Part shown: piece after piece, positions 7,975 to 15,909 of the stretch | Position numbering within the stretch: position 1 is the first letter of the stretch | How the letters are laid out: every line of letters starts with the position of its first letter | Assembly (NCBI RefSeq): GCF_049060325.1 | Contig: NZ_JBMGPW010000003.1 | Location: forward strand, 62,001 to 126,000 | Length of the DNA: 64,000 nt | DNA from: Vescimonas sanitatis | GTDB lineage: Bacteria; Bacillota; Clostridia; Oscillospirales; Oscillospiraceae | Direction of reading: 5' to 3' | Notes under the pieces: generated by a model | Database searches by the model: none | What the model saw: the letters and a program-made list of their open reading frames with translations, nothing else | Told to the model about the DNA's origin: nothing | Program-made: the position numbers and the translations under genes

Positions 7975-8871
7975 ATGAAACACAACACTTTGACTAAGAT
8001 CATCACCCTGGCCCTGGCCGTTGTCTTGGCCCTGAGCCTTGCTGCCTGCGGCAGCAAGACCGACGACAACAGCGGCGACGCTGCTGCCACCACCATCAAG
8101 ATCGGCGTACCCAACGACACCACCAACGAAGCCCGCGCCCTGCTGCTGCTGCAGGAGAACGGCATTATCAAGCTGAAGGACGGCGTGGGCATCACCGCCA
8201 CCAAGAACGACATCGTGGAGAACCCGTACAATGTGGAGATCGTGGAGGCTGAGGCCGCCCAGCTGCCCAACCTGCTGCCCGACGTGGACTACGCCGTGAT
8301 CAACAGCAACTACGCCATCAACGCCGGCCTGAACCCCGTGAATGACTCCCTGCTGATCGAGGGCAGCGCCTCCGCCTACGCCAACATTCTGGCCGTCAAG
8401 GAGGGCAACGAGACCGCCCCCAAGATCCTGGCTCTGAAAGCCGCCCTGGAGAGCAAGCAGGTCGCCGACTTCATCGCTGAGAAGTACGCCGGCTCCGTGG
8501 TTTCCGTGGTGGAGAACCCCACTGACGGCTATGACGCTTCCGTGGACTATGACGCGCTGAAGGGCGAGACCATCACCGTGGCTGCTTCCCCCACGCCCCA
8601 CGCCGAGATCCTGGAGGTCGCTAAGGAGATCCTGGCCGCCAAGGACATCACCCTGGACATTCAGGTGTACAACGACTATGTGGTGCCCAACACCGTGGTG
8701 GATGACGGCACCGTGACCGCCAACTACTTCCAGCACCTGCCCTATCTGGAGGACTTCAACGCCCAGAACGGCACCCACATCGCCTCCGTCGCCGCCATCC
8801 ACGTGGAGCCCATGGGTCTGTACGGCGGTAAGCAGACCACGCTGGACGCGCTGAGCACCTCCGCCCAGTAA
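7975..8871 (+). CDS. metQ: Methionine-binding lipoprotein MetQ (NlpA family)
   Basis: This 298-residue substrate-binding protein captures methionine at the cell surface and delivers it to MetNI. A signal peptide ends in the lipobox SLAAC with the lipidated Cys at residue 25. The body shows the NlpA/MetQ pattern: an early IKIGV strand, VDYAVINSNYAINAGL, EGSASAYANILAVKEGNE, and VHNDYV-like QVYNDYVVPNTVVDDGTVTANYFQHLPYL near residues 220-250. Order relative to the ATPase and permease is the usual one reversed in some genera (Q first). A stable hairpin follows the stop codon. Codon use is strongly biased, suggesting high expression. Confidence 0.93.
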   Translation: MKHNTLTKIITLALAVVLALSLAACGSKTDDNSGDAAATTIKIGVPNDTTNEARALLLLQENGIIKLKDGVGITATKNDIVENPYNVEIVEAEAAQLPNLLPDVDYAVINSNYAINAGLNPVNDSLLIEGSASAYANILAVKEGNETAPKILALKAALESKQVADFIAEKYAGSVVSVVENPTDGYDASVDYDALKGETITVAASPTPHAEILEVAKEILAAKDITLDIQVYNDYVVPNTVVDDGTVTANYFQHLPYLEDFNAQNGTHIASVAAIHVEPMGLYGGKQTTLDALSTSAQ

Positions 8872-8909
8872 CATAAAACAACAGGATTTTACCCTCCTCT
8901 CCCCCTCGC

Positions 8910-8941
8910 GTGTTCCCCGCCCTGCACAGGGCGGGGAACAC
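8910..8941 (+). other. Intercistronic hairpin between metQ and metN
   Basis: Perfect 14-bp inverted repeat (GTGTTCCCCGCCCT with its complement) and a GCAC loop, with no T-run. It is better suited to protecting the 3' end of a processed metQ message than to termination, which would let the binding protein be made in excess of the membrane parts. That role is inferred. Confidence 0.7.
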
Positions 8942-9053
8942 CGCGGAGACAGGACAATGCGAAACGCCCGGTTTCTTTTCCGGAGCTCCCGCCAGGGCGC
9001 GGGGGATGCAGAAAGGAAACAGCGCGAATTAAACAGAAACGAGGAACGCCGTC

Positions 9054-10064
9054 GTGATAGAACTGAAACACGTAAGCAAGACATACGACTCCGGTGCCAA
9101 CGGAGGCGTGGACGCATTGAAGGATGTGTCCCTGACCATTGAGGATGGAGACATCTACGGCATTATCGGTATGTCCGGCGCGGGCAAGAGCACGCTGGTG
9201 CGCTGCATCAACCTGCTGGAGCGCCCCACAAAAGGCGAGATCATCGTGGACGGCCAGCGGCTGGACACCATGACCCCCGCCCAGCTGCGCGCCGCCCGTC
9301 GGAATATCACTATGATCTTCCAGCACTTCAACCTGCTCATGCAGCGCACCTGCCTGCGTAACGTCTGCTTCCCCATGGAGATCTCCGGTGTAAAGCGGGC
9401 CGACGCGGAAAAGCGCGGGCGCGAGCTGCTGGAGCTGGTTGGCCTGCCTGACAAGGCGGATGCCTATCCCGCCCAGCTGTCCGGCGGCCAGCAGCAGCGC
9501 GTGGCCATTGCCCGTGCCCTGGCCACCGACCCCAAGGTGCTGCTGTGCGACGAGGCCACCAGCGCCCTGGACCCCAAGACCACCCGGCAGATACTGGAGC
9601 TGATCCGGGACATCAACCAAAAGCTGAACATCACCGTGGTCATCATCACCCATCAGATGAGCGTGGTGAAGGAGGTCTGCTCCCATGTGGCTATCCTGGA
9701 CGACGGCTGTGTGGCCGAATCCGGCATGGTGGGCACTGTCTTCGCCGCACCCAAGTCTGAAGCCGGCCGCCGTCTGGTATTCCCCGGCGGCGCGGACGCA
9801 CAGGTATACAACCCCCAGGACGAAAAGCTGGTCCGCCTGGTGTTCAAGGACAGCAAGACCACCAGTATTCCCCTCATTGCCCGGCTGGCGGCAGAGGAGG
9901 GCGTCTTCTGCAACGTGATCTCCGCCAGTACCCAAAAGCTGTCCGAAACGGTATACGGCAGCATGATGCTGGGCATCCCCAGCGCACAGTACGATAAGGC
10001 CGTGGCCTTTATCCACAATGTTGCCAATGTTCAGGTCGAGGAGGTGGACCACCATGTACAGTAA
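9054..10064 (+). CDS. metN: Methionine ABC transporter ATPase MetN
   Basis: This 336-residue protein starts at a GTG served by GAGGA. The ATPase domain has Walker A GMSGAGKST (about residue 39), signature LSGGQQQR (about 142), Walker B VLLCDEATSALD and the H-loop ITHQMSVV. A C-terminal NIL domain (from about residue 260) would bind methionine and inhibit transport when the cell is replete, as known for MetN of other bacteria. The stop overlaps metI by 11 bp. Confidence 0.95.
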   Translation: MIELKHVSKTYDSGANGGVDALKDVSLTIEDGDIYGIIGMSGAGKSTLVRCINLLERPTKGEIIVDGQRLDTMTPAQLRAARRNITMIFQHFNLLMQRTCLRNVCFPMEISGVKRADAEKRGRELLELVGLPDKADAYPAQLSGGQQQRVAIARALATDPKVLLCDEATSALDPKTTRQILELIRDINQKLNITVVIITHQMSVVKEVCSHVAILDDGCVAESGMVGTVFAAPKSEAGRRLVFPGGADAQVYNPQDEKLVRLVFKDSKTTSIPLIARLAAEEGVFCNVISASTQKLSETVYGSMMLGIPSAQYDKAVAFIHNVANVQVEEVDHHVQ

Positions 10065-10755
10065 TCTGTTCTCCGCCCAGTCCGTACAGGATCTGATGAG
10101 CGTGCTGCCCTCTCTGCCCTTTGCCATCTGGGAGACGTTCTACGTCACCGTGGTCAGCACGGCGCTGTCGCTGGTGCTTGGCCTGCCCCTGGGCGTGCTG
10201 CTGGTGGCCGGCGAGAAAAACGGCGTCCTGCCCCTGCCCCGCTGGCTCATGCAGGTCATCAACGTCATCATCAATCTGCTGCGCTCCATCCCCTTCCTGA
10301 TCCTGATGATCATGGTATTCCCTCTCTCCCGTCTGCTCATCGGCACCGCCGTGGGCACCACGGCCACCATCGTTCCGCTGGTGGCGGCGGCGTTCCCCTT
10401 TGTGGCACGTCTGGTGGAGAGCAGTCTCCGCGAGGTGGATGGTAATATCATTGAGGCCGCCCAGAGCATGGGCGCCACCCCCATGCAGATCATCTGCAAG
10501 GTGATGATCCCCGAGAGCGTTCCCTCCCTGATCCAGAATGTCACCATCGCGCTGACCACCATTCTGGGCTACTCCGCCATGAGCGGCATTATCGGCGGCG
10601 GCGGCCTGGGCAAGATCGCCATCGACTACGGCTACTATCGCTATAAGTACCTGGTAATGCTGGTGGCGGTGGTCATTCTGATCCTGTTGGTGCAGCTGTT
10701 CCAAAGCGTGGGCACCTGGCTCAGCAAGCGGTGCGACAAGCGTTTGAAGCACTAA
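10054..10755 (+). CDS. metI: Methionine ABC transporter permease MetI
   Basis: This 233-residue permease is read from the ATG at 10054, which has GGAGG upstream and overlaps metN by 11 bp; an earlier in-frame ATG at 10018 lies deep within metN. About five membrane helices are visible. The EAA coupling loop is EAAQSMGATPMQIICKVMIPES near residues 130-150, followed by the MetI signature SAMSGIIGGGGLGKIAIDYGYYRY. It forms the membrane channel with MetN. The operon ends at a strong terminator. Confidence 0.95.
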   Translation: MYSNLFSAQSVQDLMSVLPSLPFAIWETFYVTVVSTALSLVLGLPLGVLLVAGEKNGVLPLPRWLMQVINVIINLLRSIPFLILMIMVFPLSRLLIGTAVGTTATIVPLVAAAFPFVARLVESSLREVDGNIIEAAQSMGATPMQIICKVMIPESVPSLIQNVTIALTTILGYSAMSGIIGGGGLGKIAIDYGYYRYKYLVMLVAVVILILLVQLFQSVGTWLSKRCDKRLKH

Positions 10756-10767
10756 TCCCGTCTTCTG

Positions 10768-10801
10768 TTCCCTTCGGCTTTCGCCGAAGGGAATATTTTT
10801 T
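10768..10801 (+). terminator. Terminator of metQNI
   Basis: Stem TTCCCTTCGGC/GCCGAAGGGAA with a 4-nt loop, followed by TATTTTTT. Confidence 0.9.
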
Positions 10802-10821
10802 CCGCCGCCCCATTTTTCACC

Positions 10822-10850
10822 TTGACATTTCTCCCGAAATCGTGTATGAT
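10822..10850 (+). promoter_or_regulatory. Promoter of the ylxM-ffh operon
   Basis: TTGACA (10822-10827), 17-nt spacer, TATGAT (10845-10850); about 47 nt before the ylxM start. Confidence 0.8.
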
Positions 10851-10896
10851 ATTCAAGGTTGTAAAGGCATATAACTTTACAGAAGGAGGCCACACC

Positions 10897-11262
10897 GTGA
10901 AAAACCAGACATACCGCATGACCATGCTGTTCGATTTTTACGGCGATATCCTGACCCCACGGCAGCGTGAGCTGTTCGACCTGTATTATAATGAGGACCT
11001 GTCCCTGGCAGAGATCGCGGAGAACTGCGGCATTTCCCGGCAGGGCGTACGGGACGTGATCGTCCGCGCGGAGAACGCTATGACCGAACTGGAGGACAAG
11101 ACCGGCCTGGTCCGCCGCTTTTTGCAGATGCAGCAGCACGTGGACCGTATCATCACCGCTGCCGGAGACATTAAAACCATCAACTACCGGCAGTACGAAA
11201 ATCCCCGGTTAGAGGAATTGGCGGAGACGATCTTGGACGCTGCCGCCGCCCTGAAGGAGTAA
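10897..11262 (+). CDS. ylxM: YlxM/UPF0122 helix-turn-helix protein of the SRP operon
   Basis: This 121-residue protein uses the GTG at 10897, preceded by AAGGAGG; the open frame back to 10822 contains the promoter and is not coding. The N-terminal half is a sigma-factor-like helix-turn-helix (LTPRQRELFDLYYNEDLSLAEIAENCGISRQGVRDVI). YlxM is conserved next to ffh in Firmicutes and has been reported to affect the signal recognition particle GTPase. ffh follows 6 nt downstream. Confidence 0.9.
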   Translation: MKNQTYRMTMLFDFYGDILTPRQRELFDLYYNEDLSLAEIAENCGISRQGVRDVIVRAENAMTELEDKTGLVRRFLQMQQHVDRIITAAGDIKTINYRQYENPRLEELAETILDAAAALKE

Positions 11263-11268
11263 CGACCC

Positions 11269-12660
11269 ATGGCATTTGAGGGACTTAGCGAAAAACTGAA
11301 CGGCGTATTCAAGCGCCTGCGCGGTAAGGGCCGCCTTACCGAAGCCGATGTCCGCGAGGGTATGCGCGAGGTGCGTCTGGCCCTGTTGGAGGCCGACGTC
11401 AGCTATAAGGTCGTCAAGGACTTCGTGGCGGACGTCACCGAAAAGTGCGTCGGCACCGATGTGCTGGACAGCCTGACCCCCGCCCAGCAGATCATCAAGA
11501 TCGTAAACCAGGAGCTGACGGCGCTGATGGGCGGCACCAACGCCCGCCTGACCACCGCCTCCAAGGGTCCCACCGTTGTGATGATGGTAGGTCTGCAGGG
11601 CGCCGGCAAGACCACAAACGGCGCCAAGCTGGCAGGGCTCATGCGCCGCAGCTTCGGCAAGCGCCCTCTGCTGGTGGCCTGCGACGTGTACCGTCCCGCC
11701 GCCATCAACCAGCTGCAGGTGGTGGGCAAGCAGCTGGACATCCCCGTCTTCGAGATGGGGCAGATCGACCCGGTGACCATCGCCAAGGAGGCGGTGAAGT
11801 ACGCCGCTGACCACGGCCACGACATCGTCTTTCTGGACACCGCCGGCCGTCTGCATATCGACGAGGCGCTGATGGACGAACTGAAGGCCGTCAAGGCCGC
11901 CGTCCATCCCAACGAGATACTCCTTGTGGTGGACGCCATGACCGGCCAGGACGCGGTCAACGCCGCCAAGGCCTTTGACGACGCGCTGGGCATCGACGGC
12001 GTACTGCTGACCAAGCTGGACGGCGACGCCCGCGGCGGTGCTGCCCTGTCCATCCGGGCCGTCACCGGTAAGCCCATCAAGTTCGTGGGTACCGGCGAAA
12101 AGCTGGACATGATCGAGCCCTTCCACCCCGACCGCATGGCCGGGCGGATACTGGGCATGGGCGATATGCTCACCTTCATTGAGAAGGCCGAGCAGCAGTA
12201 TGACGAAAAACAGGCGAAAAAGCTGGAGGAAAAGCTCCGCAAGAACCGCCTGACCCTCACCGACTATCTGGATCAGATGGAGCAGCTGCAAAGCATGGGT
12301 GACCTGAACCAGATCGCCGATATGCTCCCCGGCGGCATGGCTAAGGGCTTCGACCCCAGCCAGATCGACGAGAAGCAGATGGCCCACAACAAGGCCATCA
12401 TCCAGTCCATGACCCCGCTGGAACGCGAAAATCCGCAGATCCTCAACGCCAGCCGCAAAAAGCGCATTGCCGCCGGCTGCGGCCTGGAGGTGGTGGATGT
12501 CAACCGCCTGCTGAAATCCTTTGAGATGCTGCAGCAGATGACCAAAGCCATGACCAAGGGCGGCGGTATGCGCGGCCTGGGCGGCATGATGGGCGGCTTC
12601 GGCGGCAAGGTGGCCAAAGGCGCCATGCACGGTTTTGGCCGAAAAAAACGGTTGAAATAA
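11269..12660 (+). CDS. ffh: Signal recognition particle protein Ffh (SRP54)
   Basis: This 463-residue GTPase recognises signal sequences on nascent chains and, with 4.5S/6S SRP RNA and FtsY, delivers ribosomes to the membrane. The N domain is residues 1-95. The G domain has GLQGAGKTTNGAKLA (about 107), DTAGRLHIDE and TKLDGDARGG. The Met-rich M domain runs from about residue 300 (MGDLNQIADMLPGGM, then a Gly/Met tail GMRGLGGMMGGFGG). Length is normal. It is in an operon with ylxM and reads toward rpsP. No SRP RNA gene is seen in this window. Confidence 0.97.
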   Translation: MAFEGLSEKLNGVFKRLRGKGRLTEADVREGMREVRLALLEADVSYKVVKDFVADVTEKCVGTDVLDSLTPAQQIIKIVNQELTALMGGTNARLTTASKGPTVVMMVGLQGAGKTTNGAKLAGLMRRSFGKRPLLVACDVYRPAAINQLQVVGKQLDIPVFEMGQIDPVTIAKEAVKYAADHGHDIVFLDTAGRLHIDEALMDELKAVKAAVHPNEILLVVDAMTGQDAVNAAKAFDDALGIDGVLLTKLDGDARGGAALSIRAVTGKPIKFVGTGEKLDMIEPFHPDRMAGRILGMGDMLTFIEKAEQQYDEKQAKKLEEKLRKNRLTLTDYLDQMEQLQSMGDLNQIADMLPGGMAKGFDPSQIDEKQMAHNKAIIQSMTPLERENPQILNASRKKRIAAGCGLEVVDVNRLLKSFEMLQQMTKAMTKGGGMRGLGGMMGGFGGKVAKGAMHGFGRKKRLK

Positions 12661-12743
12661 AGTTAAAAAAAGTAGAAAAAGTGTGTAAGTGCAGTCGCAT
12701 TTAACAGATATAAAACATTTAATTTACATGGAGGAACACAACA

Positions 12744-12983
12744 ATGGTTAAAATTCGTCTGAGAAGAATGGGCGCTAAGAAGGCCCCCTATTACCGCGTC
12801 GTCGTCGCCGATTCCCGCTATCCCCGCGACGGCCGCTTCATCGAGGAGATCGGCACCTATGATCCCACTGTCTCCCCCGCCAAGATCAGTATCGACGCTG
12901 ACCGCGCCCGCGAGTGGATCAAGACCGGTGCTCAGCCCACCGATACCGTTCGCGCCCTGCTGAAGAAGGTCGACGTACTGTAA
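12744..12983 (+). CDS. rpsP: 30S ribosomal protein S16
   Basis: A 79-residue protein, MVKIRLRRMGAKKAPYYRVVVADSRYPRDGRFIEEIGTYDP, unmistakably S16, a small-subunit protein that binds 16S rRNA early in assembly. Length is typical. GGAGG precedes the ATG. It sits in the common Firmicute order ffh-rpsP-khpA; rimM and trmD, which often follow, are absent here. Confidence 0.97.
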   Translation: MVKIRLRRMGAKKAPYYRVVVADSRYPRDGRFIEEIGTYDPTVSPAKISIDADRAREWIKTGAQPTDTVRALLKKVDVL

Positions 12984-12997
12984 GTCGGGAGTGCGCC

Positions 12998-13228
12998 ATG
13001 AAGGATCTGCTGCTGTATATCGCGCAGAACCTTGTGGAGCACCCGGAGCAGGTCAGCGTGACCGAGGTGGAAAACGGTGACGAGCTGACGCTTCAGCTTC
13101 GCGTCGCGCCGGAGGACATGGGCAAGGTCATCGGACGTCAGGGCCGTATCGCCAAGGAGATACGCACCGTGATCCGTTCCTACGCCCAGCGCACCGGTGC
13201 CAAGGTGTCTGTGGATATCGTTGATTAA
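12998..13228 (+). CDS. khpA: KH-domain RNA-binding protein KhpA
   Basis: A 76-residue single KH domain with the GxxG loop in VAPEDMGKVIGRQGRIAKEIRTVIRSYA. KhpA pairs with KhpB/Jag in other Gram-positives and binds many small RNAs and mRNAs, affecting cell division and elongation. It starts 14 nt after rpsP (ATG at 12998); the longer open frame from 12914 only overlaps rpsP in another frame. Two terminators follow. Confidence 0.93.
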   Translation: MKDLLLYIAQNLVEHPEQVSVTEVENGDELTLQLRVAPEDMGKVIGRQGRIAKEIRTVIRSYAQRTGAKVSVDIVD

Positions 13229-13260
13229 AAAAGGAGCACCCGGCAGGGTGCTCTCTTTTT
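13229..13260 (+). terminator. Terminator of the ffh-rpsP-khpA operon
   Basis: GAGCACCC/GGGTGCTC stem followed by TCTTTTT, directly after the khpA stop. Confidence 0.85.
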
Positions 13261-13276
13261 GCCCGCTGGCCGGGGC

Positions 13277-13309
13277 AAAAAAGAAAGCCCTTTCGGGCTT
13301 TCTTTTTTT
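13277..13309. terminator. Bidirectional terminator between khpA and the surface protein
   Basis: AAAGAAAGCCC/GGGCTTTCTTT stem with an A-run to the left and a T-run to the right, between convergent genes. The stem is nearly identical to that at 3852-3886. Confidence 0.85.
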
Positions 13310-13313
13310 GCTC

Positions 13314-14657
13314 TCAGTGACGCTTTTTAGCGGTCCACGCCATGCCGGTCACGGACAGGACAGCCGTCACGGCGTAGATGCCCATGCCCGCGTCAAAGGT
13401 CTTGGGCGAGTCGGTCTTGCTGTCAGTAGTGGTAGTAGAGTTGTAGTAGTAGCGCGGCGGGGTCTGCAGCACGGTAATACCCTCTCTGACAGCGTTGGAC
13501 ACGACCTGGGAATCATTAGCGACCACATTGTCTGCCTTTACACCCTTGGTAGTATCCACCGTAGAGGGAATCGTGTTGTTCTCCATTTTAATGACGATTT
13601 TGGGGGTATCCGTTCCCGAATCCAGAGAGCCACCGTTTGCCTTTACATCATCATACAGCAGATAGCCGGTACCTGTGATGGTGTTGTTACTGATGCTAAT
13701 ATCCGGTGTGCCGCCAGTCTCCAAAGCAACTTTGTGGATCGTAAATGCATTACTTCCATTAAGAGTCAGATCATTGTTCTTGATTTCGATTTTGCCTACA
13801 CGGCTTATCTGCACGCAGGAATAACCAGGTGCCACAGAAATCGTATTGTTGCTGACCGTGGCCTGTGCGGTGTTCTGGTCAACATTTACACCACGCTCAT
13901 AGCCGGAGATTGTATTCCCACTGATGTTGATATTCAGAGATTCGGTAGCGCTTCCCTGTACATGAATAGCAGTAGCGCCACTGGTACCAGTACCATCCAG
14001 TGTGCTGTTGGTCACAGCATACTTGCCGCCCACATTGTTGTAGTTATAAATTCTAAGCCCCTTGACCGTACAATTGTTCACACTAAAATCAAGCGCCTCA
14101 AAATAAGACTGTGTCGCCCACAATCCGTTGGGCGCACTTCCCGTGATGGTCAGATTCTCAAAGCTGATAGAGGTGGTCACCGTCTCACCCCACCACTCGT
14201 AAGGCAGAGTGATATTGGAATTGACCGTCAACGTTGCGCCCCTGTTCTCATCTGCACCCGCAAACTTAAAATTGATAAAATGGAGGTCATTGCCGTAATG
14301 CGATGCCTTTCTGCCCATGGTCAGCAAATTCGGGCAGCTTGTCTCATCATAGGTCACATTCCCGGAAATCTTATACGTGATGGTCGCGTTGCCGTCGCTA
14401 TCCACATCTGTGAATACCGCTTTGAACGCCTCGACAGATTTTGCCGTCCCCTGCCCCAGTACATCAGTATCGCAAACAGACTCAATCACAGGTTTAAGCG
14501 CAGCGTATGCAGCTTCAAACGTTGCGAACTCATTGTCATCCTTGTCGTTGTACTTGATTCCATGCACAACAACCTTCCCCGTATCCTCCGCCCAGCTGAC
14601 GCTGCACAGGCCCAGCGCCATGACCAGCGCCAGAATGGTTGCTAACAATTTCTTCAT
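13314..14657 (-). CDS. Secreted right-handed beta-helix surface protein with SPKTFDAG C-terminal anchor
   Basis: A 447-residue protein. The signal peptide is MKKLLATILALVMALGLCSVSWA. The middle (about residues 120-360) consists of short Asn/Thr/Ser-rich strands such as VSNNTISVAPGYSCVQIS and ISNNTITGTGYLL, the pattern of parallel beta-helix proteins. A Tyr/Ser/Thr linker (YYYNSTTTT) leads to SPKTFDAG at residue 417, a hydrophobic helix and a basic end (KKRH), resembling a sortase sorting signal with a variant motif. Two other proteins in this window share this tail. The gene is AT-richer than its neighbours. A structured 5' leader precedes it. Function is unknown; surface display is inferred. 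Confidence 0.75.
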   Translation of the reverse strand: MKKLLATILALVMALGLCSVSWAEDTGKVVVHGIKYNDKDDNEFATFEAAYAALKPVIESVCDTDVLGQGTAKSVEAFKAVFTDVDSDGNATITYKISGNVTYDETSCPNLLTMGRKASHYGNDLHFINFKFAGADENRGATLTVNSNITLPYEWWGETVTTSISFENLTITGSAPNGLWATQSYFEALDFSVNNCTVKGLRIYNYNNVGGKYAVTNSTLDGTGTSGATAIHVQGSATESLNINISGNTISGYERGVNVDQNTAQATVSNNTISVAPGYSCVQISRVGKIEIKNNDLTLNGSNAFTIHKVALETGGTPDISISNNTITGTGYLLYDDVKANGGSLDSGTDTPKIVIKMENNTIPSTVDTTKGVKADNVVANDSQVVSNAVREGITVLQTPPRYYYNSTTTTDSKTDSPKTFDAGMGIYAVTAVLSVTGMAWTAKKRH

Positions 14658-14683
14658 GTCTCATACCCCGTTTGTTTTAGATT

Positions 14684-14743
14684 TCCGTAGGTGCACTCGT
14701 TTTAATAACCATTAAAACGTAAATGCAGAGGTACCTCTGCGGA
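14684..14743 (-). promoter_or_regulatory. Structured 5' leader of the beta-helix surface protein
   Basis: Reading the mRNA, an outer TCCG/CGGA pairing (14743-14740 with 14687-14684) encloses two hairpins: GCAGAG-GTAC-CTCTGC (14740-14725) and CGTTTTAAT-loop-ATTAAAACG (14719-14698). It begins within a few nt of the predicted transcription start. A similar arrangement precedes the 1216-residue surface protein (42572-42632). Confidence 0.55.
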
Positions 14744-14750
14744 TAGTCAG

Positions 14751-14778
14751 ATTATAGCACAGTCTCACCGTTTGTCCA
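14751..14778 (-). promoter_or_regulatory. Promoter of the beta-helix surface protein
   Basis: Reverse strand TGGACA (14778-14773), 16-nt spacer, TATAAT (14756-14751). Confidence 0.65.
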
Positions 14779-14868
14779 GCCTTTTTATGGAAATTTTACA
14801 TATTTTTTCTGTTACCGGGAATGGAAAACGGGAGAATTTGACAGAAAATGGGAATTGGGGGGCTGCGC

Positions 14869-14902
14869 GAAAGAGGAGCCCCCAAACGGGTGCTCCTCTT
14901 TA
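14869..14902 (-). terminator. Hairpin after the small membrane protein gene
   Basis: AAGAGGAGC/GCTCCTCTT stem with a C/G-rich upper part and a short T tail on the reverse strand. A terminator is likely but the T-run is weak. Confidence 0.5.
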
Positions 14903-14908
14903 TGTCTC

Positions 14909-15163
14909 TCACGCAAAATAGCCCTTGATCTCCATCACGGCCGTTACGATGCAGAACAGGCCGAAGGCCAGGATCAGCGTGCCGCCCAGCTTCTTTTTCT
15001 GCTTCACCTGGAACATCATGATACCCACCATGATCATGGACAAGCCCAGCAGCACCATGGACAGGCCGGGGATGTACAGCACGTTCATCTTCCGCAGCAG
15101 CCACAGCAGCAGGGCCAGGACCAGCAGCACGATGGATATGTTTTTCTTCGTATTCATGGACAT
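14909..15163 (-). CDS. Small membrane protein, unknown function
   Basis: An 84-residue protein with three hydrophobic stretches (about residues 8-24, 30-50 and 58-82) separated by the basic loop QVKQKKKLGG. GGGAGGAG lies at proper distance from the ATG. The family is not recognised. It is a single gene between a surface protein and a NUDIX hydrolase, all on the same strand but with separate hairpins. It is likely a real gene because of the ribosome site and continuous hydrophobic pattern. Confidence 0.6.
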   Translation of the reverse strand: MSMNTKKNISIVLLVLALLLWLLRKMNVLYIPGLSMVLLGLSMIMVGIMMFQVKQKKKLGGTLILAFGLFCIVTAVMEIKGYFA

Positions 15164-15244
15164 TGGCGTTTCTCTCCTCCCTTGGGACGCGGCGCGCCCA
15201 CTGGTTTGATTGTAGCGGAAAAGCGGACAGAATACAAGGGCAAT

Positions 15245-15778
15245 TTACCGCCCCAGCAGCACTTTCGCCTTGAGGATCGCCGCCACGGTCTTGGCATCGG
15301 TCAGCTCGCCGGACATACACAGCTCCACCGCCTCGTCGAAGGGCACGCGCACCGTCTCCAAAAACTCGTCCGCGTCCGGGTGCGTCTCGCCGAAGGTCAG
15401 CTCACAGGCCAGGAACAGGTACAGCGTCTCGCCATAGCAGCCGGGAGAAGCGATCAGCGCCCCCAGGTCCGTCCATGCCTCCGCCGTGGCCCCGATCTCC
15501 TCCTTCAGCTCCCGCTGGGCCGTGACGAAGGGGTCCTCGCCCGGCTCCCGTTTGCCGGCGGGTATCTCCGTCAGCACCCGGGAAAAGGCGTAGCGGTACT
15601 GCTTCACCAGCAGCACGTCGTCGCCGTCCAGGGCCAGAATGCCCACGCCGCCGGGGTGCTCCACCACCTCGCGGACCCCCTCCTTCCCGTTGGGCAGGCG
15701 TACCCTGTCCTCCCGCACGCGCAGGATGCGGCCGCGGTAGACCTCACGGCTCTCCAGCGTTTTCTCAGTCATATCCAT
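15245..15778 (-). CDS. NUDIX hydrolase, ADP-ribose pyrophosphatase-like
   Basis: This 177-residue protein has the NUDIX box GxxxxxExxxxAxRELxEEIG in GKREPGEDPFVTAQRELKEEIGATAE (about residues 80-105). The flanking segments VEHPGGVGILALDGDDVLLVKQYRYA and SPGCYGETLYLFLA are typical of the NudF type that cleaves ADP-ribose to AMP and ribose-5-phosphate. The start at 15778 has GGGAG 8 nt upstream; an ATG two codons later is possible. It is divergent from smpB. Confidence 0.88.
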   Translation of the reverse strand: MDMTEKTLESREVYRGRILRVREDRVRLPNGKEGVREVVEHPGGVGILALDGDDVLLVKQYRYAFSRVLTEIPAGKREPGEDPFVTAQRELKEEIGATAEAWTDLGALIASPGCYGETLYLFLACELTFGETHPDADEFLETVRVPFDEAVELCMSGELTDAKTVAAILKAKVLLGR

Positions 15779-15849
15779 AGAAGCGTCTCCCTTCGTTTTT
15801 TGCCCCAGTATAGCACAGAAAGTTCAAAATTACCACCCCTCTATCCCCC

Positions 15850-15878
15850 TTGCGCGATGCGAGAAAATATGGTATACT
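15850..15878 (+). promoter_or_regulatory. Promoter of smpB
   Basis: TTGCGC (15850-15855), 17-nt spacer, TATACT (15873-15878), followed by GGAGG before the smpB ATG. Confidence 0.65.
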
Positions 15879-15909
15879 ATCGTTCACGTTACCGGAAGGA
15901 GGTGTCTCC

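Noticed and set aside
13197..14645. Forward-strand 482-codon frame opposite the beta-helix protein
   Set aside because: The reverse frame has a signal peptide, a sorting tail, a promoter and a ribosome site; the forward frame has none of these.
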